From CBDIBC01 sp965276635 (GTDB lineage Bacteria; Actinomycetota; Acidimicrobiia; Acidimicrobiales; Palsa-688), in the NCBI GenBank assembly GCA_965276635.1, contig CBDIBC010000005.1, positions 744,001 through 808,000 of the forward strand: a stretch of 64,000 bases of DNA, read 5' to 3'. The notes beneath the pieces were generated by a model. The model made no database searches. It was not told where the DNA came from and worked only from the letters and a program-made list of their open reading frames with translations. This document shows, piece by piece, positions 8,806 to 17,081 of the stretch. Both the position numbers and the translations under genes were made by a program. Numbering within the stretch: the stretch's first letter is position 1; each line of letters opens with the position of its first letter.

Positions 8806-9965
8806 TTCCCTGCTCCTGTGCCTGATCCGGCTGCGAGCTCGACGACGGTGCGGGCCGCGTCGAGCATGGTGGGCGACGACCGCACCTGGTCCGAGAGGAC
8901 GGCGGAGAGGATCTGGCGGCCCTCCTCGGCGTTGGTGCCATCGAGGCGGATGACCATCGGAGCCTTGATGTCGACGCGGCCGAGGGCGGCGACGATGCCG
9001 TTGGCCACCTCCTCGCCCCGGGTGATGCCGCCGAAGATGTTGATGAAGATGGCCCGCACCTTCGGGTCGGAGTTGATGACATCGAGGGCGTTGGCCATGA
9101 CCTCGGCGTTGGCTCCCCCACCGATGTCGAGGAAGTTGGCCGGCGAGCCGCCGACCTGGTTGACGACATCACAGGTGCTCATGGCCAGCCCGGCACCGTT
9201 GGCGATGATGCCGACGTAGCCGTCGAGACCGACGTACTGCAGGCCCTTCGAGCGAGCCAGCCGCTCGCGCTCGTCGAACTCGTCGATGTCGCGGAAGTCC
9301 TCCCACTCGGGATGGCGGTAGGCGGCGTTGTCGTCGAGGGTGACCTTGGCATCGAGGGCGTGCACCCGGCCGTCTGGCGTGAGGATGAGCGGGTTGATCT
9401 CCACCAGGTCGGCGTCGCCCTCCACATAGGCCCGGTAGAGGTTCAGCAGGATCCCGACGGCACCGTCGAGCGCCTCGGCGTCGAGACCGGCGTCGACGAC
9501 CAGCTGGCGAGCCTGGGCCTCCGTGAAGCCGATGGCCGGATCGATGTAGATGCGGGCCAGGGCGTCGGGGTTCTCCTCGGCGACGGTCTCGATCTCCACC
9601 CCGCCCTGGGCCGACACCATCCCGAGGTACTGCTTCGCGCCGCGGTCGAGGGTAAAGCTGGCGTAGTACTCCTTGGCGATGTCCGATGCGTGCTCGACCC
9701 ACAGCCGGCGCACCACGTGGCCCTTGATGTCGAGGCCGATGATGTTCCCTGCGTGGGTTCGCACCTCCTCCGCGTTGGTGGCCAGCTTCACGCCGCCCGC
9801 CTTGCCGCGACCGCCGACCTGCACCTGGGCCTTGATGACCACCGGGTAGCCCGCCTTGTCAGCCTCGGCCACCGCCTGGTCGACGGTGTCGGCCACACCC
9901 CCGGCCGAGACCGGGATGCCAAACCGGGCGAAGTACTGCTTGCCCTGGTATTCAAAGAGGTCCAC
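8802..9965 (-). CDS. sucC: Succinate-CoA ligase subunit beta
   Basis: Beta subunit with an N-terminal ATP-grasp nucleotide-binding domain. 387 residues. Signatures: MDLFEYQGKQYFARFGIP, VIKAQVQVGGRGKAGGVK (nucleotide phosphate contacts), VEINPLILTPDG, and the C-terminal NGAGLAMSTCDVV and IFINIFGGITRGEEVA. The order sucC-sucD followed a few genes later by purN-purH matches M. tuberculosis Rv0951-Rv0957, which supports an actinobacterial origin. Confidence 0.96.
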   Translation of the reverse strand: MDLFEYQGKQYFARFGIPVSAGGVADTVDQAVAEADKAGYPVVIKAQVQVGGRGKAGGVKLATNAEEVRTHAGNIIGLDIKGHVVRRLWVEHASDIAKEYYASFTLDRGAKQYLGMVSAQGGVEIETVAEENPDALARIYIDPAIGFTEAQARQLVVDAGLDAEALDGAVGILLNLYRAYVEGDADLVEINPLILTPDGRVHALDAKVTLDDNAAYRHPEWEDFRDIDEFDERERLARSKGLQYVGLDGYVGIIANGAGLAMSTCDVVNQVGGSPANFLDIGGGANAEVMANALDVINSDPKVRAIFINIFGGITRGEEVANGIVAALGRVDIKAPMVIRLDGTNAEEGRQILSAVLSDQVRSSPTMLDAARTVVELAAGSGTGAGK

Positions 9966-10026
9966 GCTGACAGGCTCCTGTTCTGTTGGTCTTGCGCTCT
10001 CGGGATTGCGTCTGTGCCTGCTCGAG

Positions 10027-10443
10027 TCAGCTGGCTCCGGCCGTCTCCCGCTGGTCCAGCGCCTCCTCCAACCAGGAGGTGATGGTCGGGAGCGGGGCTC
10101 CGGGGGTGAAGATCTCGGCCACGCCGAGCTGCTTCAGGCTGGTGATGTCGCCCTCGGGGATGATCCCGCCGCCGAACACCAGCACGTCGTCGGCGCCGCC
10201 CGCCTTCAGCAGGTCGAGGACCCGGGGGAACAGTGTCATGTGGGCGCCGGACAGCAGCGACAGGCCGACGGCGTCGGCATCCTCCTGGATGACGGCCACG
10301 GCGATCTGGTCGGGCGTCTGGTGGAGCCCGGTGTAGATGACCTCGAAGCCGGCTTCGCGGAGTGCCCGGGCGATAACCTTGGCTCCCCGGTCGTGACCGT
10401 CCAGCCCTGGCTTGGCCACCACCACCCGGTACCTGCGTTGCAT
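10027..10443 (-). CDS. Cobalamin-binding subunit of a methylmalonyl-CoA mutase-type enzyme
   Basis: 138-residue stand-alone B12-binding domain. The base-off signature D-x-H-x-x-G is present as LDGHDRG (about residues 14-20), with the later SLLSGAHMTLFPRV and VFGGGIIPEGD strands of the Rossmann-like fold; length and sequence match the small subunits of MCM-family mutases. The start ATG at 10443 is chosen because the family begins directly before the first strand (RYRVVVAKPG). The large catalytic subunit is not in the window. It lies 61 bp upstream of sucC, which encodes the enzyme that consumes succinyl-CoA, the product of methylmalonyl-CoA mutase. Confidence 0.85.
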   Translation of the reverse strand: MQRRYRVVVAKPGLDGHDRGAKVIARALREAGFEVIYTGLHQTPDQIAVAVIQEDADAVGLSLLSGAHMTLFPRVLDLLKAGGADDVLVFGGGIIPEGDITSLKQLGVAEIFTPGAPLPTITSWLEEALDQRETAGAS

Positions 10444-10826
10444 TGCCTGGATACTAGGCAGGACCGTCACCGCAGCCCCAACCCACCGCATCCCACCGTC
10501 CACTGCCCACTGCCCACTGCCCACCGACCGCTGCCCACCGACCACTGCCCACCGACCACTGCCCCCCCGACCGCCGCCCACCGACCGCTGCCCACCGACC
10601 GCTGCCCACCGACCGCTGCCCACCGACCGCCGCCCAGCCGGCGGCGTCTGCCCAGCCGGCGGCGTCTGCCCAGCCGGCGGCGTCTGCCCAGCCGGCGGCG
10701 TCTGCCCAGCCGGCGGTGTCGGGTGCCCCCAGTCGGCGCTGGCCGGTCGGTAGGGTGTGGGCGCTCGGAACCCTGGGCGGGGTGCGGAGATCCGAGCTGC
10801 CCTGACCCCGTCCCTTCGAGGAGCAC
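10444..10826. other. Intergenic region with two low-complexity repeat arrays
   Basis: 383 bp between the divergent B12-binding and LCP genes. It is almost fully occupied by the degenerate CCGACCGCTGCCCA-type array and the 18-bp array described separately; 10719-10826 holds the LCP leader with GAGGAG just before the GTG. Open frames through the arrays have no protein-like composition and I do not call them genes. Confidence 0.7.
10498..10718. repeat. Two adjacent tandem arrays: degenerate 14-bp and regular 18-bp units
   Basis: From about 10498 to 10631 a 14-bp theme (CTGCCCACCGACCG) recurs with variations. It switches abruptly to five copies of GCCCAGCCGGCGGCGTCT (10632-10649, 10650-10667, 10668-10685, 10686-10703 and a partial at 10704-10718). 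The units contain the palindrome GCCGGC. There are no unique spacers, so this is a minisatellite and not a CRISPR. Confidence 0.9.
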
Positions 10827-12470
10827 GTGCCTGATCAGCTGCCACCCGATCGTCGCCCTCCCGGCCGCCCGCCGTGGCAGCCGGCGACCCCGGCACAGGG
10901 ATCGCCCGCGAGCCAGCGGCCGGTGCAGTTCCACCCCGGACGGGCGCGGCGCTGGCCGCGGCGCATCCTGATCACGGTGAACGTGGTCGTGGCCATCACG
11001 ATCATCGGCGTCGGCGGGGCGTTCGGCTATGTGAACTGGAAGCTCGGTGGCATCAAGACGCTGCACATCGGTGGCCTCTCGGCCTCGGCGGGCGCAACGA
11101 AGCCCTTCACCCTGCTGGTAGTCGGCTCCGACAGCCGCGCCGTGCCCGACGGCAGCCAGTTCGGCGGAGCGTCGGCCACCCCCGGCCAGCGATCGGACAC
11201 CATCATCCTGGTCCGGGTGGTACCGGAGACCAGGCAGATGACGATCCTCTCCATCCCCCGAGACCTCTGGGTGGACATCCCCGGCGTCGGCCACAGCCGC
11301 ATCAACGCCGCGTTCAACAGCGGCGCCGCCCTCCTGGTGCAGACCATCCAGTCCCAGCTCGGTATCCCCATCAACCACTACGTCGAGGTCAACCTGTACT
11401 CCTTCCGCCAGATCAGCGACGCGGTCGGTGGCGTGAACTTCTACTTCCCCACCCCGGCCAAGGACCACTTCAGCAACCTGCAGGTCTCCAACGCCGGGTG
11501 CGTGAGCCTCAGCGGCGATCAGGCACTGGCCTTCGTCCGCTCCCGGCACTACGAGTACTACCAGAACGGCTACTGGCACTTCGAAGCCGAGAGCGACCTG
11601 GCCCGCATCCAACGCCAGCAGGCGTTCATCAAGAAGATGATCAAGAAGGCGCAAGGGTCGATCACCAACCCGCTGGCACTCAACGGCATCATCTCCGGTG
11701 TCACCAGCAACCTGACGGTGGACAGCGGGTTCAACACCAGCCTCATGCTGTCGTTGGCCAAGGAGTTCCGCTCCATCAACCCCGGCACCATCAGCAACGA
11801 GACGATCCCGAACGTCAACGAGATGGTCGGCTCGGCCCAGGTCCTCGGGCTCCAGCAGCCGCAGGCCAGCCAGGCCATCGCCGCGTTCAACGCCCTCGGC
11901 ACCGCGTCGGCCGTCCCGTCCGCGACGACAGGGGCGCCGTCGTCGGCCACCGGATCCACCAGCCCGTCGAGCACCGCGGTCACCGTCCCGGCGTCGTCGA
12001 TCAGCGTGGAGGTGGCCAACGGCTCGGGCGTCACCGGCCAGGCCGGCCAGGCCACCGCTGCCATGCAGAAGCTCGGCTATCAGGCCACCACCAACGCCAC
12101 CCTCCAGGGCAGCGGCTTCACGTCCAGCGAGATCAAGTACGCGCCTGACGCGCTGGCGGCCGCTCAGCAGCTCAAGGGCCAGCTGGTCGGCGGGGCCACC
12201 CTGGTCGAGAGCACGGCGTTGTCGTCGTCGCCGTACCAGCTCGAGCTGGTGACCGGCACGTCCTACCAGGGCGTCACCAGCGCCGGCGCATCCGGTTCTG
12301 GGACGTCGGGGTCAGGGACGTCGGGGTCAGGGACGTCGGGGTCAGGGACGTCGGGTGCGGGGACGTCGGGGACCACCGCGCCGGCAGCGCCGGCCGCCGC
12401 ACCGGTGGCCACCTACCAGCTGCCCGGCTACACCGCGGCGGATGCCGCCGCAGCCGCCGCCTGCCAGTAG
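10827..12470 (+). CDS. LytR-CpsA-Psr family cell-wall glycopolymer ligase with LytR_C domain
   Basis: Membrane enzyme that attaches undecaprenyl-linked glycopolymers to peptidoglycan. 547 residues from a GTG preceded by GAGGAG. Layout: proline-rich cytoplasmic head (1-45), one TM helix (ITVNVVVAITIIGVGGAFGY), the LCP domain with RSDTIILVRV, SIPRDLWVDIPG and INAAFNSGA (catalytic arginines and acid), and DQALAFVRSRH. After a serine/threonine linker there is a LytR_C domain from about residue 390 (ISVEVANGSG ... GYQATTN). The tail holds five G-S-G-T-S repeats and an alanine-rich end. The paired gene is unclear, since it is divergent from the B12 gene and convergent with pcrA. Confidence 0.92.
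   Translation: MPDQLPPDRRPPGRPPWQPATPAQGSPASQRPVQFHPGRARRWPRRILITVNVVVAITIIGVGGAFGYVNWKLGGIKTLHIGGLSASAGATKPFTLLVVGSDSRAVPDGSQFGGASATPGQRSDTIILVRVVPETRQMTILSIPRDLWVDIPGVGHSRINAAFNSGAALLVQTIQSQLGIPINHYVEVNLYSFRQISDAVGGVNFYFPTPAKDHFSNLQVSNAGCVSLSGDQALAFVRSRHYEYYQNGYWHFEAESDLARIQRQQAFIKKMIKKAQGSITNPLALNGIISGVTSNLTVDSGFNTSLMLSLAKEFRSINPGTISNETIPNVNEMVGSAQVLGLQQPQASQAIAAFNALGTASAVPSATTGAPSSATGSTSPSSTAVTVPASSISVEVANGSGVTGQAGQATAAMQKLGYQATTNATLQGSGFTSSEIKYAPDALAAAQQLKGQLVGGATLVESTALSSSPYQLELVTGTSYQGVTSAGASGSGTSGSGTSGSGTSGSGTSGAGTSGTTAPAAPAAAPVATYQLPGYTAADAAAAAACQ
12300..12374 (+). repeat. 15-bp tandem repeat x5 in the LCP C-terminus
   Basis: Five copies of GGGACGTCGGGGTCA (12300-12374, the fourth diverged) encode the G-S-G-T-S linker of the LCP protein. 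The period is a multiple of three, so copy-number change only alters linker length. Confidence 0.88.
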
Positions 12471-12504
12471 CCGCCGCCTGCCAGTAGCCGCCGCCTGCCA
12501 GTAG
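12454..12504 (+). repeat. 17-bp tandem repeat x3 duplicating the LCP stop codon
   Basis: Three exact copies of CCGCCGCCTGCCAGTAG (12454-12470, 12471-12487, 12488-12504). The first copy is the natural end of the LCP gene including TAG; the next two lie outside the gene. The 17-bp period is not a multiple of three, and the duplication is harmless because it starts after the stop. Confidence 0.9.
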
Positions 12505-12536
12505 CCGGCTGCCAGTGCCAGGCTGCCAGCAGCCGG
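12505..12536. terminator. Candidate bidirectional terminator hairpin between LCP and pcrA
   Basis: CCGGCTGC (12505-12512) pairs perfectly with GCAGCCGG (12529-12536) across a 16-nt loop, in the gap between two convergent genes. There is no T-run on either strand, which is common in high-GC actinobacteria. Confidence 0.4.
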
Positions 12537-12564
12537 GTCTGTCGTGGATCGGCGGCTACGGCGA

Positions 12565-15084
12565 TCAGGCCCGCTTGATCGGCGCCAGCGCCAACAGGAA
12601 CCGCTTGTCCTCCAGGCCCGGGAACCGGACGGTCACGGCGGCGTCCTGGCCCTCCCCGCCCAGGTCGGTCACGACCCCCTCGCCGTACTTGGCGTGGACG
12701 ATGATCTCGCCCGTGCGCAGCCCCAGCGTGTCGGCGCCGGTGCCCTGGACGGGGGCGTGCTGGCCGCGCCGGATGGCGGCGTCGACCATCTCCTCCCGGT
12801 TGGCATGCGCCATCCACCCCGACCCCCCGCCCTGGCCAGTGCGACGGAGCGGCCGCCGGCTGCCGGCTGCCTCCCGAACCAGGTGGTCGGGGATCTCCTT
12901 GATGAACCGGCTGACCGGGTTGTACTGGGTCTGGCCCCAGAGACTGCGGCACCAGGCGTGCGAGACGTAGAGCCGCTCCCGGGCACGGGTCATGCCCACG
13001 TAGGCCAGCCTTCGCTCCTCTTCCAGCTCGTCGGGCTCACCGAGGGAGCGCAGGTGGGGAAAGACCCCGTCCTCCATGCCGATGAGGAACACGGCCGGGT
13101 ACTCCAGGCCCTTGGCCGTGTGCAGCGTCATGAGCACGACTCGTGAGGTGTCGGCCCCTTCGATCTCGTCGGTGTCCGCGACCAGGCTGACCTGCTCGAG
13201 GAACGCGTCGAGATCCTCCGCCTCAGCTGCCGCGCCGATCAGCTCCTCGATGTTCTCGATGCGGCCCGCCGCTTCGATGGTGCGCTCCTCCACCAGCTCG
13301 GCCAGGTAGCCGGTGCGCTCTACCACCGCTTCGAGCAGCCGCGCCGACGACATCGGGTCGGGCTCGGCTCGATCCTGACGGAGGCCGGTCAACAGGTCGA
13401 GCAGCTGGTGGATGCCGCCGAGCGCCTTGCCGGTGACACCGGCCTCGGCAGCCGACTCCAGCGCATCGCTGAAGCTGACGCCACGTTCACGGGCCCAGCG
13501 ATCGATGCGCCCGATGCTCGTATCGCCCACCCCCCGCTTGGGAACGTTGACGATGCGCTTGAGCGACACCTCGTCGGCGGGGTTGGCGACGGCCCGAAGG
13601 TAGGCGAGCAGGTCCTTGATCTCCTTGCGGTCGTAGAACCGGGTACCGCCCACCACCTTGTAGGGGATGTTCCGCCGGACCAGCTCTTCCTCCACCGCCC
13701 GGCTCTGGGCGTTGGTCCGGTAGAAGACGGCGATGTCGCCCCACTCGTAGTTGTCGGGGACGGCGCCGCCGACCGTGTCGCCGACGACCATGCCGGCGCC
13801 GACCGTGCCGCCGACGGCCGTGCCGCCGACGCCAGCTGGTGTTCGGTGCAGCCGGTCGACCTCGTTCGCCAGCCATGCGCCCTCGTCGTGCTCGTCCTCG
13901 GCGTGGTAGCGCACCAGCAGCTCGCCGTCGGCCTGCTCGGTCCACAACGCCTTGGGTTTGCGCATGGCGTTGTTGGCGATCACGGCATTGGCGGCGTCGA
14001 GGATCGTCTGGGTAGAGCGGTAGTTCTGCTCCAGGACCACAACCGTCGTCTCCGGGAAGCTGTCCTCGAACTCCAGGAAGTTCGCCACCGTCGCCCCCCG
14101 CCAGCCATAGACGGACTGGTCCCCGTCGCCGACGACGGTGACGTTGTGGTGGGAGCCGGCGAGGAGCAGGACCAGCTGGTTCTGGGCGGCGTTAGTGTCC
14201 TGGTACTCGTCGACCAGGACGTGGCGAAAGCGGTTGCAGTAGTAGGCGAGCACGTCGGGGCAGGCCTGGAGGAGGCTGACGGCCACCAGCAGGAGGTCGT
14301 CGAAGTCCATGGCGTTAGCCGCCAGCAGCCGCTGCTGGTACTCCTTGTACACCTCCGCCACCCGTCGCTCCTGGACGGTGCGAGCCCGGGTGGCATAGCT
14401 GTCGAAGTCCACCAGGTCGTTCTTGGCCGAGCTGATCAACCCGTGGATGCTGCGCGCTGGGAACTTCTTGGCGTCCAGGCCCAGATCCCGGATGACGTAG
14501 CCGGTCAGACGGACGGCGTCGGCCTGGTCGTAGATGGTGAAGTTCGATCGGTACCCGAGTCGGGCGCCGTCGCGGCGGAGGATCCGCACGCAGGCGGAGT
14601 GGAAGGTGGACACCCACATCCGCCTCGCCACCGGCCCCACCAGGCCACCGACACGGTGGCGCATCTCGTCCGCTGCCTTGTTGGTGAAGGTGATGGCCAG
14701 GATCTCGAACGGCGAGATGCCCTGCTCGGCGATGAGCCACGCGATGCGATGGGTGAGAACCCGGGTCTTGCCCGACCCGGCGCCGGCTACGATCATCAGC
14801 GGTCCCCCCGGGTGGCTGACCGCCTCCGCTTGGACAGGGTTCAGGCCGACCAGCAGGGCGTCACCTCTGCCCCGCAGGTCGAAGGGCGGCGGGTCCCCGG
14901 CACGACCATCTCCCCTCTCGCCCGACCCGCCCGACTCGTCTCGACCAACGCCGTCTCGACCAGAGCGGTCTCCAAGAGCTCCCCCCTCATCCGGGCCGTC
15001 CTCGGCACGGGCTGGCGACTCCGCGAAGGGCCTGTCAGTCGCACTCCCGGCCACCGCGGCGGGCAACGGTTCTGCATGCGGCAT
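12565..15084 (-). CDS. pcrA: ATP-dependent DNA helicase PcrA/UvrD
   Basis: Superfamily 1A 3'-5' helicase for repair and replication-fork processing. 839 residues. A charged, probably disordered head (1-70) precedes the Q-motif LNPVQAEAV, Walker A AGAGSGKT at 100-107, ITFTNKAADEM, STFHS, Walker B VDEYQD at 291-296, GDGDQSVYGWRGA, EQNYRST, TLHTAKGLEYPAVFL, and VGMTRARERLYVS. The end KYGEGVVTDLGG ... LEDKRFLLALAPIKRA is the PcrA-type Tudor-like tail that binds RNA polymerase. Residues about 416-442 are a low-complexity G-G-T-V-G insertion in domain 1B, absent from typical PcrA. pcrA upstream of sucCD-purNH recalls M. tuberculosis uvrD1 (Rv0949). Confidence 0.95.
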   Translation of the reverse strand: MPHAEPLPAAVAGSATDRPFAESPARAEDGPDEGGALGDRSGRDGVGRDESGGSGERGDGRAGDPPPFDLRGRGDALLVGLNPVQAEAVSHPGGPLMIVAGAGSGKTRVLTHRIAWLIAEQGISPFEILAITFTNKAADEMRHRVGGLVGPVARRMWVSTFHSACVRILRRDGARLGYRSNFTIYDQADAVRLTGYVIRDLGLDAKKFPARSIHGLISSAKNDLVDFDSYATRARTVQERRVAEVYKEYQQRLLAANAMDFDDLLLVAVSLLQACPDVLAYYCNRFRHVLVDEYQDTNAAQNQLVLLLAGSHHNVTVVGDGDQSVYGWRGATVANFLEFEDSFPETTVVVLEQNYRSTQTILDAANAVIANNAMRKPKALWTEQADGELLVRYHAEDEHDEGAWLANEVDRLHRTPAGVGGTAVGGTVGAGMVVGDTVGGAVPDNYEWGDIAVFYRTNAQSRAVEEELVRRNIPYKVVGGTRFYDRKEIKDLLAYLRAVANPADEVSLKRIVNVPKRGVGDTSIGRIDRWARERGVSFSDALESAAEAGVTGKALGGIHQLLDLLTGLRQDRAEPDPMSSARLLEAVVERTGYLAELVEERTIEAAGRIENIEELIGAAAEAEDLDAFLEQVSLVADTDEIEGADTSRVVLMTLHTAKGLEYPAVFLIGMEDGVFPHLRSLGEPDELEEERRLAYVGMTRARERLYVSHAWCRSLWGQTQYNPVSRFIKEIPDHLVREAAGSRRPLRRTGQGGGSGWMAHANREEMVDAAIRRGQHAPVQGTGADTLGLRTGEIIVHAKYGEGVVTDLGGEGQDAAVTVRFPGLEDKRFLLALAPIKRA

Positions 15085-15176
15085 GGTCCGCCCAACCTAC
15101 CGGAGGCGACCCCGTTCACCCTTCACCGTGGTGCGACGGCGCCCGAGCTGGGACTCCTCCATCAGGTTCTCCTCCG

Positions 15177-16577
15177 TCAGACGTCTTCCATCAGACCCTC
15201 GGTCCACAGCAGGCCGTCGACGATCCAGGGAAGGCAGGACAGACCGGCGCCGTCCCACTCCGGCGAGAAGTTGCCACTGACGGGCGCCCCCAGTTCCGGC
15301 AACCGACTCGGGGATCCGGCGTGTCGCTCGACCACGGCCGGGATGATCTGCCCGTCGGGTCGGACGAAGGACAGCTGGCCGGATCCGGACACGTCAATGC
15401 GGAACCCGCCCTCGTGATGACGGTGGTGGTGCCGGCTGCACAACAGCACCAGGTTCGCCATGCTCGTCGTCCCACCGTCGAGCCAGTGGCGGATGTGATG
15501 GGCCTCGGTCCGTCGTATCCCGCAACCGGGGAACCGGCACCCGCCATCACGCCGCGTCAGCGCCCGCCGCAGCCTCCGGTTGACTCGCCGGCTGCGCCGT
15601 CCGACGTCGAGGATCCGCCCGAGCTGGTCCTCGACGACGGTCACGGTGGGCTGATCGCAGGCCAACCGGCGCACGGTGTCGGGAGCCAGCCCGGGGCCGT
15701 CCTCGACCTGGCACACGCCGCCGTCCGCGTCGACCTCCTCGCCGCCTCCCTCCAACACCCGGCGTTCCGCCACGACCGTCACCAGGTACCGATCCGGTTG
15801 GTCGTCGGTCCCGCCATCCGACGGCTGCCGGCGCCGGTCGATGGCCTCGCCCGCTATAGCCACCAGGGCGTCGAGGCTGCTCGAGCCGGCGGCATCCAAC
15901 GGCTCGTCGTCATGGTCGCGGGGCCGGACGTCGCCTCCCCGGTCGGTGCTCCGTGGCCCTGTGGCTTCCCGTGATCCGATCGTGTCCGCCGTGGCCGCCC
16001 GGATCTCGCCGGAGACCTCGTCGAGCGTGTGCACCAGCAGCGCCCCGTCTTCTGCAGGCATCCGGAAGGAGCCGACCAACGAGCCGTCCTCGTCCCATCG
16101 CCACGACAGATAGCGGCGCCGACGCTGGGCCACAGCCGCCTCGGCCAACGTCGCCCTCGTGTCCCGGTACACGCGTGCCACCCGATCGAGCTGCGAGGCG
16201 GTCATGGCCCGAGCCAGCTCGACGAGCTGCTCCTCGATAGCCGGGGTGGCCACCCGAGTGATGGCCCTGACTTGCGAATATGACAGCGCGCCGGTGGCGA
16301 ACTCATCAGTCACCATCGGTAGGGCAGCCAGGGCGATCCCCACCCGAAGGTGCTCCCTGGCGGCGGGTGCGCTCATGGCGCACCGCCACGTCATCCAATG
16401 CACCATCGATCGACACTCCCATTCCCGCCACGCTTCCCGCCGGTCGTACTCGGCCAGGGCCAGGACGAACAGGCAGGTGGCGGCGGCCAGCCGGGCGGCG
16501 AAGCCACGGATTCCCTCCTCCAGCTGCTCGGTGGGAATGGCCGCCAGGTTGTCTGCGTGCAGGTCTACAACTGTCAT
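15177..16577 (-). CDS. DUF222 / HNH endonuclease protein, 13E12 family, SOS-regulated
   Basis: 466 residues from the ATG at 16577. The N-terminal DUF222 helical domain (to about residue 250) precedes a charged linker. The C-terminal HNH domain shows CRFPGCGIRRTEAHHIRHW, then CSRHHHRHHEGGF: two CxxC-type zinc positions, the H-H of the HNH site and a late histidine pair. This is the actinobacterial 13E12 family, whose M. tuberculosis members include LexA-controlled genes. Biological role is unsettled; a DNA nuclease is the inference from the HNH fold. A consensus promoter with an SOS box in its spacer lies directly upstream, and the predicted TSS coincides with the ATG. Confidence 0.88.
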   Translation of the reverse strand: MTVVDLHADNLAAIPTEQLEEGIRGFAARLAAATCLFVLALAEYDRREAWREWECRSMVHWMTWRCAMSAPAAREHLRVGIALAALPMVTDEFATGALSYSQVRAITRVATPAIEEQLVELARAMTASQLDRVARVYRDTRATLAEAAVAQRRRRYLSWRWDEDGSLVGSFRMPAEDGALLVHTLDEVSGEIRAATADTIGSREATGPRSTDRGGDVRPRDHDDEPLDAAGSSSLDALVAIAGEAIDRRRQPSDGGTDDQPDRYLVTVVAERRVLEGGGEEVDADGGVCQVEDGPGLAPDTVRRLACDQPTVTVVEDQLGRILDVGRRSRRVNRRLRRALTRRDGGCRFPGCGIRRTEAHHIRHWLDGGTTSMANLVLLCSRHHHRHHEGGFRIDVSGSGQLSFVRPDGQIIPAVVERHAGSPSRLPELGAPVSGNFSPEWDGAGLSCLPWIVDGLLWTEGLMEDV

Positions 16578-16584
16578 GGGTCCT

Positions 16585-16613
16585 ATTCTAGCGAACGTAT
16601 GTTCGTAGATCAA
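16585..16613 (-). promoter_or_regulatory. LexA-repressible promoter: SOS box inside the spacer
   Basis: Minus strand: -35 TTGATC (16608-16613), exactly 17-nt spacer (16591-16607), -10 TAGAAT (16585-16590), then 7 nt to the ATG. The spacer contains CGAACGTATGTTCG (16592-16605), a perfect match to the CGAAC-N4-GTTCG core of the mycobacterial/actinobacterial LexA box. LexA bound here would block RNA polymerase. The transcript should be leaderless. Confidence 0.85.
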
Positions 16614-17081
16614 CACTTTTCCATTGTTTCCGAGCGCACTTCGTATCGATACAAGCGTTCCCCGACCAGGTCGCGCTCCCGCAGGAGGGTGGATCCTCCC
16701 GTCGCCGCGCCAGCCCGACGGTATTACCTGGGCCGAGCAGCGATGAGCGCCGGCCCGAGCCGTTGGCACCGAGCTCGTCCGCTCCCACGGGGAGCGCAGC
16801 CGCAACGGGAGCGGGCCATCGCGGGTGCGCAGTGGCCGCGGTGGTCGCGGGCGCGCCTCGCACCGGTTCGGCGCGAGGCGACCACCGGCGAGACGGCTGC
16901 TCTCGACTGCTCTCGACCACGCTCGGCCAGCCGTCCACGAGCACATCACCACGACCGCACGCACCGCCGCCCACCACCCCAACCTCGCGCCACGCCGCCG
17001 CCTACCACCAACGACACCACGACCTCGAGCGCTCCCGCGGGAGCGGCAACCGCATCCGCCGGTCCACCGAGAGCCGGCGGA
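16614..17081. other. Intergenic region without recognisable genes
   Basis: 468 bp between the HNH gene promoter and the 3' end of the methyltransferase gene. Open frames on both strands are arginine/proline-rich frame shadows. I see no RNA gene, repeat array or good coding candidate here. Confidence 0.6.

Noticed and set aside
10498..10718. CRISPR-like direct repeats
   Set aside because: Repeats are contiguous with no unique spacers and no cas genes nearby; they are a minisatellite.
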